Positions 1 through 8,778 of a DNA stretch of 64,000 bases are shown here, piece after piece. The notes beneath the pieces were generated by a model, which did not search any database, was not told the DNA's origin, and saw only the letters and a list, made by a program, of their open reading frames with translations. Position 1 is the stretch's first letter. Each line of letters opens with the position of its first letter. A program made the translations under genes and the position numbers. Source of the stretch: Chryseobacterium jejuense (lineage in GTDB: Bacteria > Bacteroidota > Bacteroidia > Flavobacteriales > Weeksellaceae); assembly GCF_900100075.1 (NCBI RefSeq), contig NZ_FNEG01000006.1, positions 310,001-374,000 on the forward strand, written 5' to 3'.

Positions 1-336
1 TTTTCCACCTTGTTTTTTTATGTCTGAAACTTTTTCTATAAGATCAGAGTGGATGAAGGTGGCCCTCTCATCTTCGCGGTTTTGGCTTGAAAACACGAAT
101 TTCTTCTTTGCATGAATGGTTTTCCAGAATTCCAGGTCTTCTGGAGCTGCATTTTCATCAGGCTGATAATTTCCCCATGCATCATAACTTACCCTTCCGT
201 AGAAAATAGTATCGATTCCTGAGATAAAACCATCAAAATCCATATCATCATCCATAATGCACCAATCGATTTCTCCGTTGGGTCCTTCAATAAATCCGTC
301 TAGGGTTGTTGCCAGGTCTAATATGATTTTTTTCAT
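1..336 (-). CDS. Dihydrofolate reductase-like (RibD C-terminal family) protein, 3' end cut by window edge
   Basis: The minus-strand frame is open from the ATG at 334-336 to the window edge, giving 112 codons. The product begins MKKIILDLATTLDGFIEG and continues with DWCIMDDDMDF, then a segment containing DTIFYGRVSYDAWGNY. This is the usual start of the YyaP/YwjB-type 'dihydrofolate reductase family' (RibD_C fold): a first beta strand, then a SxDGFI-like loop, then a (F/L)GRxTY-like motif that binds NADPH in relatives. Members are NADPH-dependent reductases of mostly unknown substrate, not the essential FolA. The C-terminal part lies outside the window. Family assignment is fairly sure; substrate is unknown. 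Confidence 0.85.
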   Translation of the reverse strand, partial: MKKIILDLATTLDGFIEGPNGEIDWCIMDDDMDFDGFISGIDTIFYGRVSYDAWGNYQPDENAAPEDLEFWKTIHAKKKFVFSSQNREDERATFIHSDLIEKVSDIKKQGGK

Positions 337-434
337 GTTTAAAAGGGAATGATATGGTTATTGATATTTAAAATTTAAGAGAAAGGTAAGTATATTTTAC
401 CTGTTGATAACTATTTATTTTGTGAGAATAAATT

Positions 435-1154
435 CTATTTGGAATCTGTAATTCCTATCATCACTCCAAAGTTTCCATCAATCTGAATCCAGTTTTTCTC
501 AGGAAGATAGGTTCTGGAAACGTAGCCGTCAAGATATAACGCATTTTTACAGCCCATTTCCTTAAAAAGCTGAGCGAGACTGTAGAAATTAATTTCTTTT
601 TTAGACATCACAAAAATAATCTCTCCATTTTCCAAAATACCAACACCATTTCTGATATTCAGATTTTTAGAATCTTTTTGAAAGATAGGATTTATCTTTC
701 CCTCAGTTAATAACATTGGTCCGGATTGAGTGGCATACTGGATTGTCTTATTGGGTTTGAATTTTTTAGTTTCAATAATGCCGGGTTGATGGCTTTGGGT
801 GATATAAAATATTCCATTGGGCTGAAGATAGAAATTTCCAGAACCTTGCAGTGTGTCTATCGATTTTAGGGTTTTGAAGTTTTCAATATAAAGTCCTTTG
901 GGTGAGTTATCTGGTTCAAACATTCCGCCATTCATAGCGAAAACTAATTTTTCATTGCTGGATTCTGCTTCCTTTTTCAGATTATTGATGCTTTTCAGGA
1001 TGTCATCTTTACTATTCTTCCAATATAGTTTTACAGTCTGCTTTTTAGGATTCACCTGATAAATAACAAATTTTTCATCATGCTGTATTTTTTCTTTACA
1101 GGAGACGAAAAGCAGCAACAGAAGGATAAGTAGATAATTATGTTTTATCAGCAT
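435..1154 (-). CDS. Phosphodiester glycosidase family (DUF2233/NAGPA) lipoprotein
   Basis: About 239 aa. A longer frame starts at 1205, but I choose the internal ATG at 1152-1154 because it puts a lipoprotein signal peptide directly at the N-terminus (a run of Leu, then FVSCKEK with the lipobox Cys). The mature protein carries NGGMFEP, KGLYIEN, a GSGNFYLQPNGIF segment, ATQSGPML and a late ALYLDGYVSRTY block. These are hallmarks of the NAGPA/DUF2233 fold, whose characterised members hydrolyse phosphodiester-linked sugars. It is expected to be anchored in the periplasm or on the surface. It is a stand-alone minus-strand gene; the substrate cannot be told from sequence. Confidence 0.8.
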   Translation of the reverse strand: MLIKHNYLLILLLLLFVSCKEKIQHDEKFVIYQVNPKKQTVKLYWKNSKDDILKSINNLKKEAESSNEKLVFAMNGGMFEPDNSPKGLYIENFKTLKSIDTLQGSGNFYLQPNGIFYITQSHQPGIIETKKFKPNKTIQYATQSGPMLLTEGKINPIFQKDSKNLNIRNGVGILENGEIIFVMSKKEINFYSLAQLFKEMGCKNALYLDGYVSRTYLPEKNWIQIDGNFGVMIGITDSK

Positions 1155-1233
1155 TTGGATGAATCTTAATTTATAGTAGTAAAATCTGGGTTGTTCATAT
1201 CTCAATTCTCATTGCTTTTAGTTCAGTCTTGCA

Positions 1234-1899
1234 TTAATCTGATTGTTTTTTCAATACACGTATCTTTTTACGTAAAACCAAAACTACGATTAAAAGTATA
1301 AAAATGATAATGATTGAAGAGGTTGTTATAATCATTATCCTTTTATTTTCTTTGTTGATATTGGAAATCTCTTTATCAAGTTTCTTTATAATATTTTTAG
1401 CTGTTTCCGGATCATCATCAAGAATTTCAACTATTTTAACTGGAGTATCCTGAGCTTTTAATTGGAGTTGATAATCATTGCTTAGCTTTTGTAATTCTTT
1501 TAATTCCTGCTGAGTGAGATCTTCCCATCTTTTTTGTAGCAAGCAGTGTTCAGAATAGAGTAGCCCAGTACCTTTGTCAATATAGGCGAAGACTAAGTAT
1601 TTTCCTTTTTCTGCAAACAAAATATGACATGACATGAGTGGAGAGTGAAAAAGAGTTGCAGTTTCATTATAGAAATCATCAGAATGATCTGCTTTATACA
1701 CTTTGTCAATTTTTATTTTGCTCAATGTATTCTGAGAAGTTTTGAATCCATTGGGAACTTCCAAAATGTCATAAACTTCTCCTATAAAAACAAGAGATGC
1801 ATTTTCAAAAGAATTTTTTATCGTAGGTTCATTGGCACATTTACAGGCAAAAATGTGCAGTGGAAGAAAAAAGGTTAATAGAAGAAATTTATATTTCAT
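1234..1899 (-). CDS. Secreted NTR/TIMP-like membrane-anchored protein
   Basis: 221 aa. A signal peptide (residues 1-18, ending IFA) is followed at once by CKC (Cys19, Cys21), then by SFENASLVFIGEVYDI and KIDKVYKAD. A mature N-terminal Cys-x-Cys with a following beta-barrel-like segment resembles TIMP/netrin (NTR-like) domains found in Bacteroidota exported proteins. Further cysteines occur in the middle part (MSCHILF, EHCLLQ). A basic-flanked transmembrane helix near residues 188-210 (a run of Ile, Leu and Val followed by RKKIRVLKK) anchors the protein with a short cytoplasmic tail. It starts 15 bp after the stop of the upstream phosphoesterase gene, so the two may be cotranscribed. Function is unknown; the NTR assignment is inference. 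Confidence 0.6.
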   Translation of the reverse strand: MKYKFLLLTFFLPLHIFACKCANEPTIKNSFENASLVFIGEVYDILEVPNGFKTSQNTLSKIKIDKVYKADHSDDFYNETATLFHSPLMSCHILFAEKGKYLVFAYIDKGTGLLYSEHCLLQKRWEDLTQQELKELQKLSNDYQLQLKAQDTPVKIVEILDDDPETAKNIIKKLDKEISNINKENKRIMIITTSSIIIIFILLIVVLVLRKKIRVLKKQSD

Positions 1900-1914
1900 T
1901 ACTTTTAATACGGA

Positions 1915-2922
1915 TTACTGTTCTTTTTTAAGTTCCATCTGCATGTTCATAACCTTTTGTGGAGTATCTATATGTTTTTCCAGGTCTTTTAGTTCCAGAC
2001 GGTTGGATCTGCTTTTGTACAGATACCCGCTGAAAGAGTATTTTTGAGCTTCTAGAGGAAATGTCTCTGGATTTTTTTCAACAATAGAACGGGTAGTATC
2101 ATCAATTATTCTTTTTATTTCCTTCAACGAGTTTTGTAGTTGAGTCTTCCATTCCTGTAAACCACTCAGAAAACCAACAATTTCCTCCTCTTGAATGTAG
2201 GCAAGCTTTGCAAGTTGTTTATCGATTTCTGTGAAGGTCATTTCGTTCCAGTTTTTATTTTTTAACACCGGAATCTGCCATTTTCTCTGCTCTTCAATCC
2301 AATAATCTTTCTGCGCTTTTACCTGATGAATTTGAAATGATGGAAGTTCAATGGCTGTTAAATAATTTCCATGGCAGCTTCCTGTATCTATTCCATAAGT
2401 ATTGTTCAGAATTTTAGGACAATCTCCTACTACGTGATGCCCGTAGATAATAGGTTTTTCACCTTTATAGAATTCATTCCAGTATGTATTTTCGGGATAT
2501 TTTTTTTCTAAATACCGGTCTCCGGAAGTAGTACCGGATAAAACTTCTTCTTTTTGTTCTTCCAGTCTTTTATCATGTTCAAAAAAAGCATGAATGATGA
2601 TGGCATCTTCCGTTTCGTAATAATAATTCAGGTTTTTTATCCAATCAATAAATTCAGAATACTGTTCCCCGAACTGGACTTTTACAATTTCCTGAGCGTA
2701 ACTTAGGGTTCCATTCAGATGTTTTCTTTCATGGTTACCCATCAGCACCACAGAGTTTGGACGGTTTTTGAAAAATTCGTAAACTTCTTTAGATTGATTG
2801 CCTCGGTCAACGAGATCTCCTAGAGAGATCAAAAGGTCTTCATCTTTTAAATTAATGGCTTGTGTAAGTGCTATGAGCTCATCATAACAACCGTGGATGT
2901 CTCCGATTACAAAGGTTCTCAT
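1915..2922 (-). CDS. Metallophosphoesterase (Ser/Thr phosphatase / Ap4A hydrolase-like)
   Basis: 335 aa. The N-terminal half is a calcineurin-like phosphoesterase with the metal-binding series GDIHGCYDE, GDLVDRG and GNHE, a later IIHAFFEHD and GHHVVGD. These supply the Asp, His and Asn ligands of a dinuclear metal centre. The motif order and spacing match PrpE/ApaH-like enzymes that act on phosphoproteins or dinucleoside polyphosphates. About 120 C-terminal residues are charged and probably helical, making the protein longer than a minimal 220-250 aa phosphatase. It is cytoplasmic with no signal peptide. The substrate is not predictable from sequence. Confidence 0.85.
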   Translation of the reverse strand: MRTFVIGDIHGCYDELIALTQAINLKDEDLLISLGDLVDRGNQSKEVYEFFKNRPNSVVLMGNHERKHLNGTLSYAQEIVKVQFGEQYSEFIDWIKNLNYYYETEDAIIIHAFFEHDKRLEEQKEEVLSGTTSGDRYLEKKYPENTYWNEFYKGEKPIIYGHHVVGDCPKILNNTYGIDTGSCHGNYLTAIELPSFQIHQVKAQKDYWIEEQRKWQIPVLKNKNWNEMTFTEIDKQLAKLAYIQEEEIVGFLSGLQEWKTQLQNSLKEIKRIIDDTTRSIVEKNPETFPLEAQKYSFSGYLYKSRSNRLELKDLEKHIDTPQKVMNMQMELKKEQ

Positions 2923-2994
2923 GGATTTGTTTGTTACTGTGAAATTATAATAAATAATGCTGTGAAAAAGTAAGTGTAGCTTATTAAGTTTTAT

Positions 2995-3669
2995 TTAATT
3001 GACCTGTCTACTTTTTTCATATTTCTTAAAAAGGGCATTATCATAAGGGATGAACATTGATAACTCTTTTGCTTCCCAATCTCCACCTTCAGAGGTCTGA
3101 TAGAAATCATAAGAGTTATCCAGAAAATTTTCCCCATCAGGAGCTTCTTGCCAATCTTTTTTCTCTCTGTTGTACAATAAGATCATACAGCTTACACAAC
3201 TGTAATTTTCTCCTTTATCTGGATTTTCATAGCATTTTCCGATTTTGATGCTTAGCTTTTGATTGATGATAACATCTGTCAAGCGTCTTTGGGTAAATTT
3301 GATAAGCGCGATTTGAGCATCTTCATCATCCGGACCTTTTTTTGCAGGAACTAACTTTTCAAAATGAGCATTCTCAATTTTTTCTAACTCTTCTTTTTTA
3401 GCACTTTCAGTTAATAAATCAATATTATAAGGATGAAAATCTTTTACAGGTACAGCTGCAGCGGATGTTTGAGATGATGCGACTGGATTATCTGCCAAAA
3501 TTTTCTGATTGGTTTCATAATTCTTCCAGTCTTCTTTACCATATGTTGCATATTGTTGAATTTTATAAAGAAGAGTTTCTCTTTCATTGATCTGTATAAA
3601 ATTGCTGGCTATAAGAAATAATACCAGGATCCCAAGAGTGGTTCCTATAATTTTAAATGCTTGTTTCAT
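2995..3669 (-). CDS. Hypothetical membrane-anchored protein
   Basis: 224 aa, not recognised. One N-terminal hydrophobic helix (about residues 7-27) is a signal anchor, so the soluble part should face the periplasm. A stretch rich in Ala and Ser lies near residues 65-75. A small cysteine group (CYENPDK, then YSCVSC) lies around the middle and could form disulfides or bind a metal. It follows the 98-aa membrane protein gene by 25 bp and is probably cotranscribed with it. Confidence 0.6.
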   Translation of the reverse strand: MKQAFKIIGTTLGILVLFLIASNFIQINERETLLYKIQQYATYGKEDWKNYETNQKILADNPVASSQTSAAAVPVKDFHPYNIDLLTESAKKEELEKIENAHFEKLVPAKKGPDDEDAQIALIKFTQRRLTDVIINQKLSIKIGKCYENPDKGENYSCVSCMILLYNREKKDWQEAPDGENFLDNSYDFYQTSEGGDWEAKELSMFIPYDNALFKKYEKSRQVN

Positions 3670-3694
3670 ATTTATTAGTCATTTTTTAATCTGT

Positions 3695-3991
3695 TTATTG
3701 AGCCTGTAATCTTATCCAGTTCAGGATAAAGAGTAAGACCAATATTCCTGCAATATAAAACTGTACTTTATTCACTTTTTTTGCCCCAAATTTCCAGACA
3801 CAAATTCTGTCTGCAATGATGAGGAGAACAACTGGAATTAATCCCAATACTATATACATTCCTGCCAATCCATCTACTGCGGAAACACTGGTGAATGCCG
3901 TATAAGAAAAAAATAAACCGATAATAAGAGATAAGATTCCTAAAATGAGAAATAGAGTAAGCTTATTGGCTGGTTTATGAGATGGCTCCAT
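3695..3991 (-). CDS. Small multi-pass membrane protein, hypothetical
   Basis: 98 aa with three evident hydrophobic segments (roughly residues 11-33, 41-60 and 76-92) and a short polar N-terminus (MEPSHKPANK). No known family is recognised. It resembles the many small Flavobacteriia integral membrane proteins annotated only as hypothetical. It lies 25 bp upstream of the membrane-anchored gene at 2995-3669 in the same orientation, so the two may work together. Confidence 0.6.
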   Translation of the reverse strand: MEPSHKPANKLTLFLILGILSLIIGLFFSYTAFTSVSAVDGLAGMYIVLGLIPVVLLIIADRICVWKFGAKKVNKVQFYIAGILVLLFILNWIRLQAQ

Positions 3992-4023
3992 GGTATATAG
4001 TGTTAATGAATATTAGCGTAAAA

Positions 4024-4449
4024 TTAAGGTTTTTGCTGGTAGGCATAATGTATTGCTGCCTTAAGAACCTCAATATTGATGTCTTTCAGAGTTTTAAACT
4101 TAATACAATATCCAGTTACACTTGCTTTTCCTATTTTTTCTCCAAATGTTCTGGTTAAATAGGTTTTATCATCTATTCCCATAATATAAACTGATATTCC
4201 GGTAATATTGGCACTCATACCGATCCGATAAAATTCTCTGGTTTTACCATCTGCATATTGAATTGTACAAAGGCCATATCCGATATTCGGATTGGAAACG
4301 GTTTTTCCTTCTTCATTTTTACCATCCAGAAACCACAATTTGCTATTTGGCATAAGCTCCTGTATGAGATAATGAAGCTCTTGCAGATCGGAGCGTTTCT
4401 GATCAGATTGTGTCGCAATGTATTCGTTGATCTGTTCCTGAATGTTCAT
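4024..4449 (-). CDS. DUF1801 domain protein (YdhG-like)
   Basis: 141 aa. It begins MNIQEQINEYIATQ, followed by RSDLQELHYLIQELMPNSKLW and a beta-rich part that includes NIGYGLCTIQY, YRIGMSANITGISVYIMG and a C-terminal IKFKTLKDINIEVLKAAIHYA. This order (an N-terminal helix with the L..Lh.li.e..P pattern, then a hydrophobic core and a final helix) is typical of DUF1801/YdhG proteins. These are small cytoplasmic proteins of unknown activity. The gene starts 9 bp downstream of the HExxH-protein gene on the same strand. Confidence 0.7.
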   Translation of the reverse strand: MNIQEQINEYIATQSDQKRSDLQELHYLIQELMPNSKLWFLDGKNEEGKTVSNPNIGYGLCTIQYADGKTREFYRIGMSANITGISVYIMGIDDKTYLTRTFGEKIGKASVTGYCIKFKTLKDINIEVLKAAIHYAYQQKP

Positions 4450-4458
4450 GTCTGATTT

Positions 4459-5829
4459 TTATTTGAAATTTGTGAAAAAACTCTGAAGGGCAGATTGATG
4501 TTGATTAATGATCAAAAGCTGACTTTTGTCGTCCAAAAGAACTTTGTACTGAAATTCTTTGTCAGGAGTGAAATTCCATTGTTTCAATTCCTTGAACTGG
4601 CTTTTAACCAGGTTAAGTTTTTCATTATTATTTTGAGATATGATAATTATTTTTGTTAGAGGGGTCTTCTTCATTTTTTCTAGACTGAGCATGGAAATTT
4701 GTGTTTCAGATTCCTCACTTGAACGCATAGGATACATTTGACCTATCATATTAAAATCTTTTCTATTTTCAGACAGAATATACCTGTAGGTCATAATATG
4801 GTCAAGTTCGTTGATCCATCCAGGGAAGTTTTCCTCATAAATTTTGATATAAGTATCAATAAAATTCTTATCAATAGGTTTCTTCTGAGCTATATATTCT
4901 TTTACCGTAGGATATATTTTCTTTGCCATCAGATCAACGTATTTGCTGTAATACCAATCATTGGAGTCCGTTTTTCCACTCAAGCTCTCATACACATATC
5001 CATTTCCAAGAGCAGTTGCCAGGGCCTCGTTCATTAATTGATAAGCATAGTTGCTATATTTTGATGGATTATCTTTAAAGTCTTTTGCAATACTTTTTTT
5101 CACAGCAAGAGACTGTTCGTCATTAATAATATGGTAGGTTTCATGCAGCATAACACTGAAAAAACTCTTATAATCTTTTAAATTGGTTTGAACAGCGCTT
5201 ATAAAGTTATTATAAAAAGCCTGTGCTGTAAACCCCGTTGAATTAGGTAAAGGATACATTGCTATTTCAAAAGGGATGGAAACATCCCAGTTTGAATCAT
5301 AAAACTGTAAACCTCTCTGAAAATAATATTCCATATTTTTTTCCTTGGAATATCTGCTGATTTCCTTTAGTTGTGGTTCAAACTGGCCTTTGTTTGGAAT
5401 ATAAATAAGCTCATTATAAATAGGCGTAAATGCTGAAATAACTTCAGTGATACTCTGAAGGCTTACATTAGGCAGAATTCCAATAGAGCGGAGCTTAAAA
5501 TCATTTAAATTATTTGTTTCAATCAGATTCTTTTTTAGGATATCTCTGGACTGCATTGGTATTTTTGAGCCATAGGGATATTCATCAAATGAATAACTGT
5601 AATCTATAGGCAGTCTCTCGAACTTTACAATAAGATCCTTATACTTTTGAGTATTATACTTTGATTGAGAGAATGCTGTCTTAAAAACATTTTCAGGATA
5701 ATGTTCAGAAAGATTCTGTATAAAAACAAATACAGCCAATTGCTCAGAATATTTGATATTGAAATTAACCTTCTGTCCAAATGCCCAGAAGGACAGCAAA
5801 AAAAATAAGGCGAAAAATTTTTGTTTCAT
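4459..5829 (-). CDS. Secreted HExxH-containing putative metalloprotease
   Basis: 456 aa with a signal peptide (ending FWAFGQ, cleavage near residue 18). A zinc-protease-like HETYH lies at residues 229-233 (MLHETYHIINDE). About 35 residues later comes MNEALATALGNG, whose Glu could be the third zinc ligand, as in gluzincins. The rest matches no family I can name. It is expected to be periplasmic or surface-exposed. Only the motif supports the function; catalytic activity is inference. The next gene (DUF1801) follows after 9 bp. Confidence 0.6.
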   Translation of the reverse strand: MKQKFFALFFLLSFWAFGQKVNFNIKYSEQLAVFVFIQNLSEHYPENVFKTAFSQSKYNTQKYKDLIVKFERLPIDYSYSFDEYPYGSKIPMQSRDILKKNLIETNNLNDFKLRSIGILPNVSLQSITEVISAFTPIYNELIYIPNKGQFEPQLKEISRYSKEKNMEYYFQRGLQFYDSNWDVSIPFEIAMYPLPNSTGFTAQAFYNNFISAVQTNLKDYKSFFSVMLHETYHIINDEQSLAVKKSIAKDFKDNPSKYSNYAYQLMNEALATALGNGYVYESLSGKTDSNDWYYSKYVDLMAKKIYPTVKEYIAQKKPIDKNFIDTYIKIYEENFPGWINELDHIMTYRYILSENRKDFNMIGQMYPMRSSEESETQISMLSLEKMKKTPLTKIIIISQNNNEKLNLVKSQFKELKQWNFTPDKEFQYKVLLDDKSQLLIINQHQSALQSFFTNFK

Positions 5830-6022
5830 GGCAGTAGTATAGCTTATGTTTTTATTTTTATCAAAATTCGTTCAAATATGATTTAACTTCTGTATTGAAA
5901 TAACAAAAGTTCCATTTTAGGTAATATTGTATGTTCCATGCTAAGTTCTTTCCAGATACAACAACGATGTGGTCTGTATCTTATGGTGAATTGTATTGAA
6001 TCCGGGCAAAGAATAACAGATG

Positions 6023-6427
6023 CTAGTCCAATAAATTATTCTCATGTAAACTGTCGAAAATTATTTTATCTACTTCAGAGACTTTATCCTTGTCTGAGTA
6101 GTTGAGCCATCTTATTTCTTCAATTTCAGAACTGACTTTTAATTCTCCGGAGTATTGCCCCGAATAACAGGTCATCTTTACGATAATACCTTCCGTATGT
6201 CCATGGGCTTGTGCTTCAAAAGTTCCCACATAATCGAGAGTCCCAGGATCTATGGTAACACTTAATTCTTCTTGTATTTCACGGATGAGTGCCTGTTCAT
6301 CGGTTTCACCAGCTTCTCTTTTACCTCCCGGAATATAGTATTTATCTTTACCATAGCTTTTGGTTGAAAGAATAGATTTATCTTTTAATTCTATCCAGGC
6401 AAGCTTATCAATTATTTTATGTGTCAT
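6023..6427 (-). CDS. Nudix hydrolase
   Basis: 134 aa. A Nudix box occupies residues 35-57: G35, E41, then R49-E50 and E53-E54 in the expected GX5EX7REUXEE spacing. The canonical Gly after the EE pair is Ser56 here (EELSV). Small Nudix enzymes cleave nucleoside diphosphate-X compounds using metal held by the box glutamates. The KYYIPGGKREAGE and GTFEAQAHG segments are typical of the MutT-like subgroup active on nucleotides. It is a single gene on the minus strand. The Gly-to-Ser change may be tolerated. Confidence 0.85.
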   Translation of the reverse strand: MTHKIIDKLAWIELKDKSILSTKSYGKDKYYIPGGKREAGETDEQALIREIQEELSVTIDPGTLDYVGTFEAQAHGHTEGIIVKMTCYSGQYSGELKVSSEIEEIRWLNYSDKDKVSEVDKIIFDSLHENNLLD

Positions 6428-6478
6428 TGCAAATTTAACTTTTAAAGGCTATTGGTTTATTTTTAGCCCGAAATTCTA

Positions 6479-7501
6479 TTATAATTTTTCGTTTTTCAAA
6501 ATGGCCGTAATGGCATCGGAAATTTCAAATAGTTTTCCATTATAATTATTTCCTAATAAGATAATGGTAAACTCTACATTCAGATCAGAAATCAAAAGGG
6601 CTTCATAGTTTCCGGCTCTTCCATCGTGAGCGTGGTTTACTAATTTTTTGTTGTTAAATTGGGCTTCACCTAAAGAGGATTGTGTATCTGGCAGATTAAA
6701 ATGTTGTCCCAATTCAAACAAGGAATTTTCATTGATTAATCTTTTTGAATGAAGACAATTCACGAATTTCAGTAAATCAGTTGTTGTTAAGAAAGTTCCA
6801 CCCATCAAAAAATCTGGCTTATCCTCTGTTAATTTGTTATTAAACCCTTTTGCCATAAATTTTTCATCAACAATAGGTGTGATTTCAGATGAATTCATTT
6901 TGCATGGTCTGAAAATATTTTGACTTACATAATTTTTGTAAACCATTCCAGTAATTTTTTCAACAATAAACTGTCTTAGGAAAACATTGTTCATGTTGTA
7001 GTCGTACTGAGTTCCTGGAACAAAATCAAGTTTGTCGATTAATTTTAAATCATCGAAAACATCCTTATTGCTTTTAATTTTTTTCCAATTGACATTGGGT
7101 AGTCCGCTTGTGTATTGTAATAAATCTTTTATAGTCACTTCATGAGCCCATTTTGGTAATTCCGGAATATATTTGGAAACGTGATCTTCAATTTTCAATT
7201 TACCCTGTTCCTGCAATTGCAGCAATGCTACACCACTAAATTCTTTGGTGATGGAACCAATATTAAATCGGTAATCAGGAGTTAGCTTTTTTGTTTTTGA
7301 AGCATCCGTAAAACCGAAGGATGTATTATAAATAACCTTATTATTTTTTGAAACCAGAATATTTCCATTAAAAACTCCTGCTTGATTGGCTGCCTTCAGT
7401 AAAGAGTCTATTTGAGCGATTTGCTTCGTCTGGGCAAATGTATGATTGGCTAAAAGTAGGAGAGTGGTGAAAATTATGATGAGTTTTTTATAGTAGTACA
7501 T
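6479..7501 (-). CDS. Serine hydrolase, beta-lactamase class C / PBP-like family
   Basis: 340 aa with a signal peptide (ending NHTFAQ, about residue 24). The catalytic SxxK motif is SITK at residues 83-86 (GSITKEFSG). A QYDYNMN segment near residue 166 stands in for the YxN motif, with Met in place of the expected Asn. NHAHDGRAGN replaces the KTG box, in the way HxG does in many esterase/peptidase members. DLLQYTSGLPN is the usual family block after the first helix. Such Beta-lactamase (PF00144) proteins are periplasmic peptidases or esterases rather than true lactamases. The substrate is unknown. Confidence 0.85.
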   Translation of the reverse strand: MYYYKKLIIIFTTLLLLANHTFAQTKQIAQIDSLLKAANQAGVFNGNILVSKNNKVIYNTSFGFTDASKTKKLTPDYRFNIGSITKEFSGVALLQLQEQGKLKIEDHVSKYIPELPKWAHEVTIKDLLQYTSGLPNVNWKKIKSNKDVFDDLKLIDKLDFVPGTQYDYNMNNVFLRQFIVEKITGMVYKNYVSQNIFRPCKMNSSEITPIVDEKFMAKGFNNKLTEDKPDFLMGGTFLTTTDLLKFVNCLHSKRLINENSLFELGQHFNLPDTQSSLGEAQFNNKKLVNHAHDGRAGNYEALLISDLNVEFTIILLGNNYNGKLFEISDAITAILKNEKL

Positions 7502-7548
7502 GTTTTAAGTTTTGCTTTGCTTACTTGTTTATTCTTTTGAAATTGAAA

Positions 7549-8007
7549 CTATGCTCCCATATTGAAACCATTCATAAAGAAAATATCAATATCATCTTTA
7601 TCTTCAATTTCAGGGATACTTTCCCCTGTTGGCAGCTGATTGTGTTGGAAGCATTCATACAAATCATTCATCAGAAACCCAATGGATGTTTCAATGTCTA
7701 ATTCATTATTCAGATTTTCCACTGTTTGCCAGAATATTTCATAATATTTAGGGTGAAGATATCTGGTATCAATGAATCTTACAATACTATCTGAATCATA
7801 AGGATCTTCTGAAAATACTCTAAAAAAACAATATCCGCTTTCTATGTCATCTTCTGTGGGAAGAATAAAATGTAACCACTTTTTTAAATATCCCTCATCA
7901 CCATTTTCGTTCAGTCTATTCATAATGATTTTGAGTGTCAGATCATAGCGAGACCAGCGTGCAGACCAATTTTTTCCATTGGGAAGGGTAATAAATCCTG
8001 ATGCCAT
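7549..8007 (-). CDS. Hypothetical acidic protein, possible immunity protein
   Basis: 152 aa, acidic, without signal peptide or membrane segment. It begins MASGFITLPNGKNWSARWSRYD and continues into helical, aromatic-rich sequence (KKWLHFILP, YYEIFWQTVENL), ending in an Asp/Glu run (IEDKDDIDIFF). I do not recognise the family. Size, acidity and placement among other small minus-strand accessory genes would fit a polymorphic-toxin immunity protein, but that is inference only. Confidence 0.55.
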   Translation of the reverse strand: MASGFITLPNGKNWSARWSRYDLTLKIIMNRLNENGDEGYLKKWLHFILPTEDDIESGYCFFRVFSEDPYDSDSIVRFIDTRYLHPKYYEIFWQTVENLNNELDIETSIGFLMNDLYECFQHNQLPTGESIPEIEDKDDIDIFFMNGFNMGA

Positions 8008-8062
8008 ATTGGTGGGTTGTTATCGTTTGTTTAGTATGAATTATTAACTTAAATGAAAGCTA

Positions 8063-8749
8063 TTAATAATGTGGTAATCCTCCGTCGGGAAGTTGCATTT
8101 CACTTTTTTCTTGTTTGACGAAATTTCCTGTTTCACCATCATATTCGAAGATCAGTAGTTTTAAGATATTATTTTCGTCGCCTAAAAACTTAATCACTTT
8201 ATAGTTTACTTTTTTTGTTTTTTCATCATAAAAAGAATGAATACCAAACAGAGATTTATCTTTGAAAACATCGAAATTAAAATCTTTTTTTACTGCTAAA
8301 ATAATATCATGATATTTTTTTTTAGGTGTAGGAATGTTTTCATCATAAGGAATATTGTCATAATCTATTTGTTCAATGATTTTACCATTCATATCAAACC
8401 TCGTTTCAATACCAATAGGAGTTTGAAGCATTTGACTCACTCCACCAATATTTTCTACCCTAGACTTTATATTTAAATTTGGATGAAATTCATAAACGAT
8501 ATAATAATTATCAATGGTCTTTATTATTGAAGAAATATGATTTTTTTGATAAGACATACTTATTGTGGAATCATTTCTTTTAAATTGAATGAAATTTTGA
8601 TTTCCATATGTTTTGACTTCACAGTCTGAGTAACAGGATTTCTTAATAAGCTTTTTGTATTCAGCCAAATTAAACTGACTGATTTCAGTATTTTGGGAAA
8701 AAAAGAAATCAGTAAAAATAAATAATAATAAAATTGAATAGTATTTCAT
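8063..8749 (-). CDS. Hypothetical secreted protein
   Basis: 228 aa. The N-terminus is a signal peptide (MKYYSILLLFIFTDFFFSQ). Two cysteines close together (SCYSDCEV) follow near residue 38 and may form a disulfide. The remainder is beta-rich with no family recognised. It lies 29 bp downstream of the DUF4919-like gene in the same orientation, suggesting a small operon of exported proteins. Confidence 0.6.
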   Translation of the reverse strand: MKYYSILLLFIFTDFFFSQNTEISQFNLAEYKKLIKKSCYSDCEVKTYGNQNFIQFKRNDSTISMSYQKNHISSIIKTIDNYYIVYEFHPNLNIKSRVENIGGVSQMLQTPIGIETRFDMNGKIIEQIDYDNIPYDENIPTPKKKYHDIILAVKKDFNFDVFKDKSLFGIHSFYDEKTKKVNYKVIKFLGDENNILKLLIFEYDGETGNFVKQEKSEMQLPDGGLPHY

Positions 8750-8778
8750 TGTTGTAATTGGTGAAAAGGTGATTTATT

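Noticed and set aside
6479..7501. Antibiotic-resistance beta-lactamase
   Set aside because: The motifs fit the broad PF00144 esterase/peptidase group, with an HDG-type third box and a changed YxN; no evidence of drug hydrolysis.
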